Shown here: positions 1 to 8,430 of the stretch, piece by piece
Position numbering within the stretch: position 1 is the first letter of the stretch
Layout: every line of letters starts with the position of its first letter
From: BM714 sp964484935
GTDB taxonomy: Bacteria; Bacillota; Clostridia; Peptostreptococcales; BM714
Direction: 5' to 3'
DNA length: 64,000 nt
Assembly (NCBI GenBank): GCA_964484935.1
Contig: CAZAFW010000001.1
Span: 1-64,000, forward strand
Program-made: the position numbers and the translations under genes
The notes under the pieces: generated by a model
Databases searched by the model: none
Seen by the model: only the letters and a program-made list of their open reading frames with translations
What the model was told of the DNA's origin: nothing

Positions 1-1
1 C

Positions 2-904
2 GTGCTTTCAATAATTATTGTGCCTTTCTTTGGCATTTTCACTAACGCCGCAAAGCTCGACATGCGTTCAAAAAAAGACCTTACTGCAAATTACCTTGCC
101 CAGCAGCTTGCTTCGGAAGCTAAGGAAAATCCAATGGTACATACCGGCTGGGTAGAAACCACTAACAGCTCCTCGACAGTTTTTACCAAAAGTTCTCTAG
201 ACGGAGAGTATTCCCGGTATTCCGCCGTTCTGACCTATGACGATTTTACCCATTCAGTAGAATCAAATGGATATGAAAATTTTTCATCAGGCAATGACGA
301 TTATACAGCTGATTTTCTTTTCATGTGGAATGAAGATGATGACAAAAAACTCGGATTTTCTTTTAGTACTGATATTACCGGAGATGAGGATGGCGGAATA
401 GAAATCACTGACCCTTCCAGTAACGTTGAAGTACATCTTGAAAACTACACAGTGGATGAAGATATAAATACTTTTAGACTTTACTTTAAAATAAGCAATG
501 ACCAACCTCTTGCAGAATATATATTCGAACTTGATTCGGACGTAGACTCCATAAATATGAAGTTGAGTCTGGATCCTGATAGCACAATCGACTCGCCAAG
601 TAAAATTAAACTCTTTAATGAAACCACTGATAAACCAAGTAAATTCAAAAGAGAATTGACATTAGGTCTCTATACTAGTAACTTAGCTATTAAAAATCAC
701 TACGATGATGATTACAACGACGAACAAAAAGTATCATTAGAATTTACTGGCACTGTTATATTAAATAATTTAGATGAATTCAATGCAATTATTTCGGAAA
801 ACAGTCTCAAACTCCTCACTGTTGAAATCAGCGGCTACGATCCAATAACCGGAACAGTTAAAGTGCTTAAAAAACTTGTTACAACTGTGAGAACAGGCAG
901 CTAA
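2..904 (+). CDS. Pilin-like / pseudopilin protein, 5'-truncated by window edge
   Basis: The reading frame is open from the first bases of the window and starts inside a hydrophobic stretch (about 16 residues, LSIIIVPFFGIF) followed by charged, helical sequence. This is what the membrane helix of a class III prepilin/pseudopilin looks like once the GFTLIE-type leader is cut away, so the true start is probably upstream of the window. The remaining ~280 residues are rich in Asp, Glu, Ser and Thr with no cysteines, fitting an exported beta-rich head domain. It lies 17 nt before a PilX-like gene, supporting a type IV pilus or type II secretion-like minor pilin. The exact subunit cannot be named. 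Confidence 0.6.
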   Translation: MLSIIIVPFFGIFTNAAKLDMRSKKDLTANYLAQQLASEAKENPMVHTGWVETTNSSSTVFTKSSLDGEYSRYSAVLTYDDFTHSVESNGYENFSSGNDDYTADFLFMWNEDDDKKLGFSFSTDITGDEDGGIEITDPSSNVEVHLENYTVDEDINTFRLYFKISNDQPLAEYIFELDSDVDSINMKLSLDPDSTIDSPSKIKLFNETTDKPSKFKRELTLGLYTSNLAIKNHYDDDYNDEQKVSLEFTGTVILNNLDEFNAIISENSLKLLTVEISGYDPITGTVKVLKKLVTTVRTGS

Positions 905-921
905 AACAAGAAGGTGAATGT

Positions 922-1653
922 ATGAAAAAACGGTTTTTCAGTAACGAAAATGGCTCTGCCCTCATTTTTACAATTTTAATACTTTTCATACTGAGCGTTC
1001 TCGGTTCGGTGCTTATTTCTGTAGCCATGTCCAATTTCAAATTGATAAGACATGGAAACGACTACGAAACCGCGTTCTTCATAGCGGACGGCGCCGCGGA
1101 CGAGGTTATCGACGAGATGGAGATAATTTCATCAAATGCCGAATTCTACGCTTTAGCACAAATTAATGAGTATGCAGACGGCATCAAAGATGATTATGTT
1201 ACAAGCACGACGACCGGAGAGGGAGATGATGCAGTCACCACGTATACACATTATCTTTCATCCTATGAAAGCGAATTGAAAAATGAATACGAAGACATAT
1301 TCTTAGAAGAGATTGTCGACATACTTGTGGCCCCAATAACTGAAAATATCGAATTCGACCCCGCTCTGGGAAACAACTTTGACGAGGCAAACCCTATAAC
1401 CGTTGAAATTATTACTCCATCCGCATTTGACACAAGCCATGTCTTGGACGGAGCAAGCATTCAAATTAAAGTTTCTGGCAAATATAACAACTTACGGCGG
1501 GATATACTTCTTGAATACGAAATACATGTCCCTCCCTACACCTTCGAAGGCAATGAAGCAGGTCCATATATTTTGTATGAAGGCCACACCGACAGGGCCG
1601 ATAATACTCCGGGACTGGAACTTGTTTCCTGGAAGGAAACAAACATAAACTGA
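922..1653 (+). CDS. PilX-like type IV pilus assembly protein
   Basis: A protein of 243 residues with a short basic N-terminus (MKKRFFSNENGSA), one strong transmembrane helix at about residues 13-35, then sequence such as ETAFFIADGAADEV that resembles the segment after the helix in PilX N-terminal-domain proteins. The rest is acidic and Thr/Ser-rich, as in a surface-exposed pilus accessory subunit. The start ATG is preceded by AAGAAGGTG. It lacks a classical prepilin peptidase site, which is usual for clostridial PilX-like proteins. It is the last gene of the pilus-type unit and is followed by a terminator at 1663-1690. Confidence 0.6.
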   Translation: MKKRFFSNENGSALIFTILILFILSVLGSVLISVAMSNFKLIRHGNDYETAFFIADGAADEVIDEMEIISSNAEFYALAQINEYADGIKDDYVTSTTTGEGDDAVTTYTHYLSSYESELKNEYEDIFLEEIVDILVAPITENIEFDPALGNNFDEANPITVEIITPSAFDTSHVLDGASIQIKVSGKYNNLRRDILLEYEIHVPPYTFEGNEAGPYILYEGHTDRADNTPGLELVSWKETNIN

Positions 1654-1662
1654 TTTTCCTAC

Positions 1663-1690
1663 AAAAAGCCGAATTAAGGCTTTTTGTTCT
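1663..1690 (+). terminator. Intrinsic terminator after the pilX-like gene
   Basis: AAAAAGCC (1663-1670) and GGCTTTTT (1678-1685) form an 8-bp stem with a 7-nt loop, followed by T-rich sequence. It separates the pilus-type genes from the peptidase/efp run. Confidence 0.75.
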
Positions 1691-1711
1691 TTAAAAAGAA
1701 TATTATATAAT
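1684..1711 (+). promoter_or_regulatory. SigA-type promoter of the M24 peptidase gene
   Basis: TTGTTC (1684-1689), 16-bp spacer, TATAAT (1706-1711). The -35 box overlaps the T-run of the upstream terminator; the start codon follows at 1737 after an AGGC-type ribosome site (CGGAGGC). Confidence 0.6.
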
Positions 1712-1736
1712 TAATTTTCATCGATCGGAGGCAAAT

Positions 1737-2798
1737 ATGAAAAACAGTATAACGAAACTTAAAGGAAATCTTGATCTTTCCAAGCTTGATGGACTACTAA
1801 TTTTCAAGCCCGTAAACAGAAGATACTACGCCTCATTCACGGGAACTTCGGGATTCATATATTCCGATTCCAATAATGACTATTTTCTCACCGATTCAAG
1901 ATATGTCGAGCAGGCAAAGAAGCAGTGCAAGGGATTTGAAGTAATTGAGACATCGAATGACCATACCGTATTCGACTTTCTTGCCGAAAGGCAGCCAAAT
2001 AGGCTTTTTGTCGAAGAAAGTCATGTAACTATGGCATTCCAGGCAAAACTCGAAAAAAGCCTCAAAAATGCCATTCTCGTCGGTCTTGACGACATCATTG
2101 CCAGCCAGAGGATTGTAAAAGACAATATTGAAATCGAAAAGATAGCATACGCCGCAAAGATTGCCGACATGGCATTCTCGCATATTATCGAATTCATACG
2201 GCCGGGACTATCTGAAAATGAAATATCTCTAGAGCTCGAGTTCTTCATGCGAAGGCATGGAGCATCGGGACTTTCATTCGAAACCATCGTTGCAAGCGGT
2301 GCACGGTCTTCAATGCCCCACGGTACAGCCACTGACAAAATTGTCAAAAAGGGCGAATTCATAACAATGGATTTCGGATGCGTTTACGAAGGCTATTGCT
2401 CGGACATGACTAGAACCCTGCATTTGGGAGCAGCGAACAAAGAGGAAAAAGCCGTCTACAACATAGTCCTTGAGGCGCAAAAGAAGGCGCTTGAAGCCAT
2501 AAGGGACGGGGCCTTGGCTCAATCTGTTGACAAGATAGCCAGAGACATTATAATTGAGAATGGATACGGTGATTTTTTCGGTCACGGACTTGGCCACGGA
2601 GTGGGTTTGGAGGTACACGAGCGGCCCAGGCTTTCAGCCGGAAGCGACGATGTTCTCTTAAGCGGAATGCTCGTAACTGACGAACCCGGAATCTATTTGC
2701 CCGGTAAATTCGGGGTTAGAATCGAGGATTTGCTTGTTGTCAGGAAAGACGGCTTTGATCTTCTTTCAAATTCGCCTAAAGAATTAATTGAAATATGA
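1737..2798 (+). CDS. Xaa-Pro aminopeptidase-type M24 metallopeptidase
   Basis: 353 residues in two parts: an N-terminal creatinase-like domain (about 1-125) and a C-terminal pita-bread catalytic domain. The dinuclear metal ligands can be read in order: MDFGCVYEGYCSDMTRT supplies two Asp, GHGLGHGVGLEVHE the His, TDEPGIY a Glu and GVRIEDL the last Glu. The family removes N-terminal residues ahead of proline in cytosolic peptides. Directly preceding efp is the standard clostridial order (PepP/YqhT-efp). Start ATG chosen for its CGGAGGC site. Substrate preference cannot be told from the sequence. Confidence 0.9.
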   Translation: MKNSITKLKGNLDLSKLDGLLIFKPVNRRYYASFTGTSGFIYSDSNNDYFLTDSRYVEQAKKQCKGFEVIETSNDHTVFDFLAERQPNRLFVEESHVTMAFQAKLEKSLKNAILVGLDDIIASQRIVKDNIEIEKIAYAAKIADMAFSHIIEFIRPGLSENEISLELEFFMRRHGASGLSFETIVASGARSSMPHGTATDKIVKKGEFITMDFGCVYEGYCSDMTRTLHLGAANKEEKAVYNIVLEAQKKALEAIRDGALAQSVDKIARDIIIENGYGDFFGHGLGHGVGLEVHERPRLSAGSDDVLLSGMLVTDEPGIYLPGKFGVRIEDLLVVRKDGFDLLSNSPKELIEI

Positions 2799-2816
2799 AA
2801 TCAAGGCAATTTATAG

Positions 2817-2822
2817 TATAAT
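2817..2822 (+). promoter_or_regulatory. Possible -10 element upstream of efp
   Basis: A perfect TATAAT at 2817-2822 in the 56-bp gap before efp. No good -35 at 16-18 bp is visible, so this is weak evidence for a separate efp promoter. Confidence 0.3.
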
Positions 2823-2854
2823 GATTCTAGCAAATACAAGATGGAGGTATATTG

Positions 2855-3412
2855 ATGATTTCAGCAGGTGATTTTAGAAAAGGCGTTACTTTTGAGATAA
2901 ACGGTGAACCTTACGTCGTAGTGGATTTTCAGCACGTAAAACCGGGAAAAGGTGCGGCTTTCGTAAGAACAAAGTACAAAAGCCTAAAATCGGGAGCAAC
3001 GAGGGAACAGGCTTTCAACCCAAGCGAGAAATTCCCCAAGGCTCACATAGAAACAAAAGAAATGCAGTATCTTTACAGCGACGGAGACCTTTACTATTTC
3101 ATGGACAACGAGACATACGAACAAATTCCCCTTGAGGAGAAACTCGTTGAAAACGCCATAAAATATCTCAAGGAAAACGACAATGCAACACTTAGATTTT
3201 ACAAAGGCAGTTGTTTCCAAGTGGATGCGCCGAATTTCGTAGAGCTTGAAATAACAGAAACAGAACCAGGAATAAAAGGTGACACTGCATCCAATGTCAC
3301 AAAGCGTGCAGTAGTTGAAACCGGTGCTGAAATACTGGTACCGCTTTTCATAAACGAAGGCGATTCAGTGAAAATAGATACAAGAACAGGCGATTATCTT
3401 TCCCGGGTATAA
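2855..3412 (+). CDS. efp: Translation elongation factor P
   Basis: 185 residues, the usual EF-P length, with the KOW-like domain I and two OB domains. EF-P enters the ribosomal E site and relieves stalling at polyproline stretches. The conserved loop that contacts the peptidyl-transferase centre reads KPGKGAAF, with Lys32 at the tip, the residue that is post-translationally modified in bacilli. Closing motif TGDYLSRV is typical. The ATG at 2855 (MISAGDF) follows a GGAGG site; a TTG codon just before it (2852) is in frame but less likely as the start. Confidence 0.97.
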   Translation: MISAGDFRKGVTFEINGEPYVVVDFQHVKPGKGAAFVRTKYKSLKSGATREQAFNPSEKFPKAHIETKEMQYLYSDGDLYYFMDNETYEQIPLEEKLVENAIKYLKENDNATLRFYKGSCFQVDAPNFVELEITETEPGIKGDTASNVTKRAVVETGAEILVPLFINEGDSVKIDTRTGDYLSRV

Positions 3413-3442
3413 ATCCGGCGACGAATCCAAAAGGAGGGCGAC

Positions 3443-3877
3443 ATGAATAATCTTAATGAAAAAGTTTCTTATCTAAAGGGCCTCATGGAAGGCATGAATA
3501 TTGACACAAACGCAAACGAAGGCAAATTGTTCGCAAAAATAGTTGAGACGCTTGAGGAATTATCGCGTGAAGTCGACTACATCAACGAAGACCTCGACGA
3601 CATGGAAGAGTACCTGGACGCCATGGATGACGATTTGACGGATTTGGAAGACGACTTTTACGAACTTGAGGATGAAGAAGACGAAGATGAATTCTATGAA
3701 GTGGAATGTCCTTCATGCGACGATATTTTCTATTTGGACGAATCCGACCTTGTCTTCGACGACGAGGGTCTTATCAAAGTCGCTTGCCCCAATTGCGGCG
3801 AAATGATTGTCATAAACGATGAAATGGACTATTTCGCTGAAATTGAAGAAGATGAAACAGAGGAAACTGAGGTTTAA
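3443..3877 (+). CDS. Acidic zinc-ribbon protein, CD1247-like
   Basis: 144 residues with three parts: an N-terminal helical segment (LNEKVSYLKGLMEGM), a very acidic coiled-coil-like middle (about 44-88, almost only Asp/Glu/Tyr/Leu) and a zinc ribbon with Cys89/Cys92 and Cys115/Cys118 (ECPSCDD and ACPNCGE). It resembles the clostridial CD1247 N-terminal-domain proteins found next to efp; their function is not established. Strong AGGAGGG site before the ATG. It is part of the efp-asp23-nusB run, so a link to translation or RNA metabolism is possible but only inferred. Confidence 0.7.
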   Translation: MNNLNEKVSYLKGLMEGMNIDTNANEGKLFAKIVETLEELSREVDYINEDLDDMEEYLDAMDDDLTDLEDDFYELEDEEDEDEFYEVECPSCDDIFYLDESDLVFDDEGLIKVACPNCGEMIVINDEMDYFAEIEEDETEETEV

Positions 3878-3896
3878 ACCGTTTGGAGGCATATAC

Positions 3897-4253
3897 ATGG
3901 AAGATAAGCGTCAACTTGACAATTTGGAATACGGAGAAGTAAACATTTCAAACGAGGTAATAGGAATCATTGCCGGCCTTGCCGCAAAAGAAGTAAGCGG
4001 AGTAGCCGAAATGAACAGCAGCCTTGGTGTTGAAATATCGGAAATTTTCGGCAAGAAAAACTACAACAAAGGCGTGAAAGTCGAGATAGATTCCGATAAT
4101 ATGATTACTGTAAACCTAAATCTTATTATTGACTACGGGATTGTAATTCCAGAAATCTGTTCAAAGATACAGGAAAATGTAAAGAAATCCATTGAGACAA
4201 TGACAGAGATGGAAGTATGTGCGATAAATATTAACATTCAAGGGATTAAATGA
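3897..4253 (+). CDS. Asp23/Gls24 family envelope stress protein (YqhY-like)
   Basis: 118 residues. The Asp23 fold is recognisable from GEVNISNEVIGIIAGLAAKE near the start, the GV motif after it, and the C-terminal IPEICSKIQENVKKSIE helix followed by a beta-strand (EVCAININIQGI). The ATG at 3897 has a perfectly spaced GGAGGC site; a longer frame starting at 3819 would overlap the upstream gene and is rejected. In Bacillus the orthologue YqhY sits between acetyl-CoA carboxylase genes and nusB and has been linked to lipid synthesis control; here the acc genes are missing and efp/zinc-ribbon genes precede it. Confidence 0.85.
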   Translation: MEDKRQLDNLEYGEVNISNEVIGIIAGLAAKEVSGVAEMNSSLGVEISEIFGKKNYNKGVKVEIDSDNMITVNLNLIIDYGIVIPEICSKIQENVKKSIETMTEMEVCAININIQGIK

Positions 4254-4288
4254 TTGGATCCATTGAAACTCATGAATATCATTCGTCT

Positions 4289-4312
4289 AAGAACTAACCT
4301 TGGTTAGTTCTT
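4289..4312 (+). terminator. Terminator-like hairpin between asp23 and nusB
   Basis: AAGAACTAAC (4289-4298) and GTTAGTTCTT (4303-4312) make a perfect 10-bp stem with a CTTG tetraloop. The following sequence is only moderately T-rich. It lies 23 nt before the nusB start, leaving no room for a new promoter, so it may attenuate or protect the transcript rather than end it. Confidence 0.5.
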
Positions 4313-4335
4313 ATTCATTAAAGCAGGGAGGAAAT

Positions 4336-4707
4336 ATGAACAGAAAGCAGGAAAGGGAAGAATTGCTCAAGATTCTCTTTGAAAAAGACTTGAATTCGGA
4401 CTCAAACGCAATAGGGCAGTTCAAGAATAATCCTTTCATTGAAAGTCTTTTCAAAGACATAGAAGAGAACAAAAATAGAATCGATTCCATCATAAGCGGC
4501 CATCTCAAGGACTGGTCCATCGAAAGGCTGCCTGCAGTCGACAGGGCCATCCTCAGGATTGCTTTGGCAGAAATACTCTACCACGAAGAAATACCTCTTT
4601 CGGTGTCGATAAACGAGGCTGTGGAAATGGCAAAAAAATTCAGCGACGAAAAGTCCGCCAAATTCATCAACGGTCTTTTGGGCAATTTAAATGATGAAGA
4701 ACTTTAG
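4336..4707 (+). CDS. nusB: Transcription antitermination factor NusB
   Basis: 123-residue all-helical protein. Recognisable NusB elements are the N-terminal REELLKILFEKDL helix and the C-terminal block with VDRAILRIALAEIL, then SVSINEAVEMAKKFSDEKSAKF (in two pieces) and FINGLLG. NusB binds boxA RNA with NusE/S10 during rRNA transcription. ATG at 4336 chosen because a GGGAGGA site precedes it; an upstream in-frame start at 4300 would run through the hairpin. The gene overlaps the next one by 17 nt. Confidence 0.95.
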   Translation: MNRKQEREELLKILFEKDLNSDSNAIGQFKNNPFIESLFKDIEENKNRIDSIISGHLKDWSIERLPAVDRAILRIALAEILYHEEIPLSVSINEAVEMAKKFSDEKSAKFINGLLGNLNDEEL

Positions 4708-5620
4708 CCTCGGAATAGACACCAGCTGTTATACAACCTCCCTAGCAATTGTGGATAATTCAGGCAAGATTGTTTTGGATGAAAGAATTCCTCTATATGT
4801 TAAGCAGGGGCAGAGAGGACTTAGGCAATCTGAAGCTTTTTATCAGCATGTATTGAATCTTCCCAAGCTTTTTGAAAAGGCATCCATATATTCTGATTCC
4901 ATAACTAGCCTTTCGGCAAGTGGGAAGCCCAGGAATCTACCCGAGTCCTACATGCCGGTATTTACCGCCGGCACTGCCTTCGCAAAGACGGTTTCAAGCA
5001 TGCTTTCATTGCCTTTAAATCTTTTTTCGCATCAGGATGGACATATATATTCAGTTTTGCCGGAATCGGGAATAGATGAAAAATTTCCTTTTTATGCAGT
5101 GCACCTTTCAGGCGGGACCGCTGAAATAATGAGAGTATATATCCAAAATGGCAGAATTTCGACAGAGATTGTCGGGGGATCCCTAGACATAACGGCAGGA
5201 CAATTGTTAGACAGGCTTGGAGTCAGATTGGGACACAGTTTCCCATCAGGCAAGGCATTGGATGAAATAGCATATGAAGGCAAATCAGACTCTTCATACC
5301 GAATTTCTGTAAAAGGCGGCTATTTTAATCTTTCCGGAGTCGAAAACATGTATGAAAAGGACATTTCAAGCGGAATGGATGCTTCCGAAATAATCCATAA
5401 GACTTTCAAGTGCATTTCAGAGACCCTTTCAAAATCTTTCGACAATCTAAAAATAACCGGGGAACCTGTTCTTATGACTGGAGGCGTTTCGGCAAGCCGC
5501 TTCCTGAAAAATGCACTGTCCGACAAATGCGGTTCAATTCACTTCGGACCGGCTTGTCTTTGTACGGACAATGCTGTTGGAATAGCTCGCATGGGAATCA
5601 AATTGTCAGGAGCTGATTAA
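4691..5620 (+). CDS. TsaD-like (Kae1/YgjD family) ASKHA paralogue
   Basis: 309 residues of the glycoprotease M22/TsaD family. The N-terminal phosphate loop-type strand (LGIDTSCYTTSLAI), the metal-binding HxxxH (HQDGH, His114/His118), HLSGGTAEI and the C-terminal VLMTGGVSASRFL are visible. True TsaD makes the threonylcarbamoyl modification of tRNA, but this protein is shorter and divergent (for example HQDGH instead of HxEGH) and sits in the nusB-xseA interval, where clostridia carry a second paralogue of unknown role. It should not be named tsaD. Translationally coupled to nusB. Confidence 0.75.
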   Translation: MMKNFSLGIDTSCYTTSLAIVDNSGKIVLDERIPLYVKQGQRGLRQSEAFYQHVLNLPKLFEKASIYSDSITSLSASGKPRNLPESYMPVFTAGTAFAKTVSSMLSLPLNLFSHQDGHIYSVLPESGIDEKFPFYAVHLSGGTAEIMRVYIQNGRISTEIVGGSLDITAGQLLDRLGVRLGHSFPSGKALDEIAYEGKSDSSYRISVKGGYFNLSGVENMYEKDISSGMDASEIIHKTFKCISETLSKSFDNLKITGEPVLMTGGVSASRFLKNALSDKCGSIHFGPACLCTDNAVGIARMGIKLSGAD

Positions 5621-5622
5621 AA

Positions 5623-6834
5623 GTGAAATTGAAAACATTCAGCGTATCCGAAGTAAACAGGTACATGAAACGCATTCTTCAAGCCGACCCTTTGCTTGGC
5701 AACCTTGCGGTAAAGGGTGAAATTTCAAATTACAAGGCAAATCCCGCAGGATACGCTTTTTTCACCCTCAAGGATGCGGAAAGCAGAATCAGTTGCGTGA
5801 TTTTTTCAAACAGAATGAAGAATCTCACTTTCAAACCAGAAAACGGAATGGCTGTAACCGTAAGGGGAAGCATATCCCTTTATGAAAAATCCGGAGTATA
5901 CCAGATATATGTCAATAACATGGAACCTTCAGGAACGGGTGATTTGTTCAGAAAATTCGAGGATCTAAAGAAAAATCTTCATGCAAAAGGATATTTTGAC
6001 GAAAAATCCAAAAAGAATGTCCCTCCCTTTCCTGAAAAAATTGCGATTATAACATCCGCAGGCGGCGCCGCCCTAAGAGACATACTCAACGTGGCAAACA
6101 GGCGCAACAAAACTACCAGCCTTTATATATATCCATCTTTGGTCCAAGGCGTCCATGCAGCTGGAAATATTGCCGAGAAAGTAAGGTTGGCCAACTCGTC
6201 TTCAAATGAATACGACATAATTATTCTTGCAAGGGGTGGAGGTTCAATAGAGGAATTGTGGGCCTTCAACGAGGAAGTGCTTGCCGATGCAATACACATG
6301 TCGGGCATACCGGTTGTTTCAGCAGTAGGACACGAAACCGACTTTACAATTTCAGACTTCACTTCGGATTTCAGGGCTCCCACACCTTCCGCCGCCGCAG
6401 AACTTTGCCTTCCTGAAACAAGCGGCCTTTTGGAAACAATGGAATCCTTGGAAAAACACATGAAAAGAAATCTGTCCGGCAGATTTACAATGCTTCAAAA
6501 GAAACTGGATGAAAATTCACCCGCCAAAATAAACAAAAAATTATTTTGGCGCATTGAAAGCGAAAAGAAAGACCTCCAGTATCTGTTTGCATCTCTCAGC
6601 TCATCGCTTGATTATTCCTTGTCCAAGCTCGAAGAAGAAGCTTCTTCCACTTTAGAATCGTTAAATAGGGCAAATCCCGATTCAATACTGCGAAAGGGTT
6701 ATGCAATCGTGTATAATGAAGCTGAGAAGGTTGTTTCAGGCATTGACGACGTTAATTTGAATGAATCCATCACCATCGCTGTTAAAAATGGTAAAATAAA
6801 GAGCAGGGTCACTTCACTGAAGAAGGAGATATGA
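5623..6834 (+). CDS. xseA: Exodeoxyribonuclease VII large subunit
   Basis: 403 residues beginning with GTG. An N-terminal OB-fold (about 8-105, with VKGEISNYKANPAGYAFF split around the nucleic-acid face) precedes the catalytic domain, which shows ITSAGGAALRDI, LARGGGSIEELWAFN and SAVGHETDFTISDF. Coiled-coil helices fill residues 270-360 before the C-terminal GYAIV segment. With XseB it degrades single-stranded DNA in either direction. Gap of 2 nt to the previous gene, 4 nt to xseB. Confidence 0.96.
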   Translation: MKLKTFSVSEVNRYMKRILQADPLLGNLAVKGEISNYKANPAGYAFFTLKDAESRISCVIFSNRMKNLTFKPENGMAVTVRGSISLYEKSGVYQIYVNNMEPSGTGDLFRKFEDLKKNLHAKGYFDEKSKKNVPPFPEKIAIITSAGGAALRDILNVANRRNKTTSLYIYPSLVQGVHAAGNIAEKVRLANSSSNEYDIIILARGGGSIEELWAFNEEVLADAIHMSGIPVVSAVGHETDFTISDFTSDFRAPTPSAAAELCLPETSGLLETMESLEKHMKRNLSGRFTMLQKKLDENSPAKINKKLFWRIESEKKDLQYLFASLSSSLDYSLSKLEEEASSTLESLNRANPDSILRKGYAIVYNEAEKVVSGIDDVNLNESITIAVKNGKIKSRVTSLKKEI

Positions 6835-6838
6835 CAAT

Positions 6839-7084
6839 ATGGCTAAGAAAAAGGTTTCTTTCGAGGAACATATGGATCAACTTAAAGACTCTCTTGAAAA
6901 ATTAGACAACAACGATTTGTCTCTCGAAGACGCCTTGAAAGTCTATGAGAAAGGAATCGAAGCCTATAATAATTGCAACAAGGCTTTGTCTGAAGCCCGC
7001 AAGAAAGTACAAATACTCGTCGACTCAACTGAAAATGAAACCTTCAAGGATTTCGAAGAAGGGGATTCAAACAATGACATTTGA
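6839..7084 (+). CDS. xseB: Exodeoxyribonuclease VII small subunit
   Basis: 81 residues, the normal XseB size, with the family pattern SFEEHMDQLKDSLEKLD, LSLEDALKVYEKG and the helix ending LSEARKKV. Several copies pack around the XseA coiled coil. GAAGGAG precedes the ATG; the 3' end overlaps the ispA start by 11 nt, indicating coupled translation. Confidence 0.95.
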   Translation: MAKKKVSFEEHMDQLKDSLEKLDNNDLSLEDALKVYEKGIEAYNNCNKALSEARKKVQILVDSTENETFKDFEEGDSNNDI

Positions 7085-7958
7085 ACAAAATATGCACGAT
7101 TACAAAACAGCAATAGAAGAAGCTCTTAAAAATATGGTTTATTTAAACTTCTATTCAAATAGCTTCCAGCAAAAATTGATCGATTCTATGAACTACAGCA
7201 TTCATGCAGGAGGCAAGCGTATTCGTCCCATTTTGCTTCTTGAGTCAAACAAAATTTTAGGAGGCAGTCACGAAAGAGCAATGCCTTTTGCGTGCGCACT
7301 TGAGCTCATACACACATATTCACTCATTCACGATGACCTTCCGGCAATGGACGATGACGATTTGCGAAGGGGCAAGCCGACAAACCACACTGTTTACGGA
7401 GAAGCTTTGGCTATACTTTCGGGGGATGCCCTCCTTAATCTGGCTTATGAGATAATGCTCGAGTCAATTGAAGACCGGCAGGGAATAGACGCTGCAAGAA
7501 TACTGGCCGAATCTTCAGGCTCAAGAGGAATGGTCGGGGGACAATCGGTTGATGTGCTGTCAGAAGGTCTGTCAATTGAAAAGGATATTCTCGAGTATAT
7601 CCATATCAACAAGACTTCAAGATTGATTGAGGCTGCTCTAAAAATGGGCGCGGCTCTAGCAGGTGGAAGCAAAGAAGAAATAGCTGCTTTAAGCTGTTTT
7701 GGCTTTCATTTGGGCATGGCTTTCCAGATTAAGGACGACCTTCTTGACATTGAGGGAAATGAATCATTGCTCGGAAAACCTGTAGGCAGTGACACTGCAG
7801 TTAAAAAAAACACTTTCCCGAAAATAATTGGAATTCCGGCCTCAAAAGCCGCTCTTGAAGATCACACCCGAATTGCAGTTTCCGAACTTGAAAAAATAGA
7901 CGGAGACACCGTCTTTTTAAAAACACTTGCAAGCTATCTTTTATCCAGAAACTCTTGA
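7074..7958 (+). CDS. ispA: Polyprenyl (farnesyl/geranylgeranyl) diphosphate synthase
   Basis: 294 residues. The first Asp-rich motif is in HDDLPAMDDDDLRRG (from residue 86) and the second is KDDLLD near residue 228; GGKRIRP binds isopentenyl diphosphate. The enzyme condenses C5 units to C15 (possibly C20) prenyl diphosphates in the cytosol. ATG at 7074 follows AAGGGG; the longer frame from 6945 lies inside xseB and is rejected. Its position two genes before dxs puts both ends of the isoprenoid route in one transcript, the setting in which OLE RNA is found. Confidence 0.94.
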   Translation: MTFEQNMHDYKTAIEEALKNMVYLNFYSNSFQQKLIDSMNYSIHAGGKRIRPILLLESNKILGGSHERAMPFACALELIHTYSLIHDDLPAMDDDDLRRGKPTNHTVYGEALAILSGDALLNLAYEIMLESIEDRQGIDAARILAESSGSRGMVGGQSVDVLSEGLSIEKDILEYIHINKTSRLIEAALKMGAALAGGSKEEIAALSCFGFHLGMAFQIKDDLLDIEGNESLLGKPVGSDTAVKKNTFPKIIGIPASKAALEDHTRIAVSELEKIDGDTVFLKTLASYLLSRNS

Positions 7959-7982
7959 TTTATTTAGGAAGGTGATGAACCC

Positions 7983-8426
7983 TTGTCATATATGAGAACA
8001 CTGTTCTCCAACCCATACTTTAATGCATCCTTTTTTTCATGGTTCACGGCGCAGGCATTGAAAGTGATTCTTACACTCATAAAGGAAAAAAAGCTTGATT
8101 TCTACCGCTTTGTCGGTTCCGGCGGAATGCCAAGTTCGCATTCTGCAATGGTAATGGGTCTTTCCACTGCCATAGGCCTGAAAATGGGCTGGGATTCTCT
8201 CGAATACGCAGTATCGATAATTTTTTCGCTCATAATAATGTATGACGCTTCCGGAGTGAGAAGGGCTGTTGGGAAACAGGCGATGATTCTGAACCAAATG
8301 ATAAAAGACAGGCAACAAAACAAACAAATTGAGGATAAGCAGCTCAAGGAATTGGTCGGGCATACTCCAATAGAGGTTTTTGCCGGAGCAATTCTTGGCA
8401 TATTGATAGCCAATCTGTTAATATAA
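7983..8426 (+). CDS. Divergent PAP2 family membrane protein (YuiD-like, DUF212)
   Basis: 147 residues with three or four hydrophobic segments. The family signature GSGGMPSSHSA and later DASGVRRAVGKQA plus the C-terminal HTPIEVFAGAILGIL are clear. It is a divergent relative of PAP2 lipid phosphatases; activity is unproven but undecaprenyl or prenyl phosphate substrates would suit its place after ispA. TTG at 7983 with AGGAAGGTG upstream is the likely start; ATG at 7992 is possible. The 8427-9008 interval after it holds no protein gene but an RNA. Confidence 0.85.
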   Translation: MSYMRTLFSNPYFNASFFSWFTAQALKVILTLIKEKKLDFYRFVGSGGMPSSHSAMVMGLSTAIGLKMGWDSLEYAVSIIFSLIIMYDASGVRRAVGKQAMILNQMIKDRQQNKQIEDKQLKELVGHTPIEVFAGAILGILIANLLI

Positions 8427-8430
8427 AAAT

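Noticed and set aside
6945..7073. N-terminal extension of ispA
   Set aside because: Lies entirely within xseB; ATG at 7074 has a ribosome site and gives the normal length.
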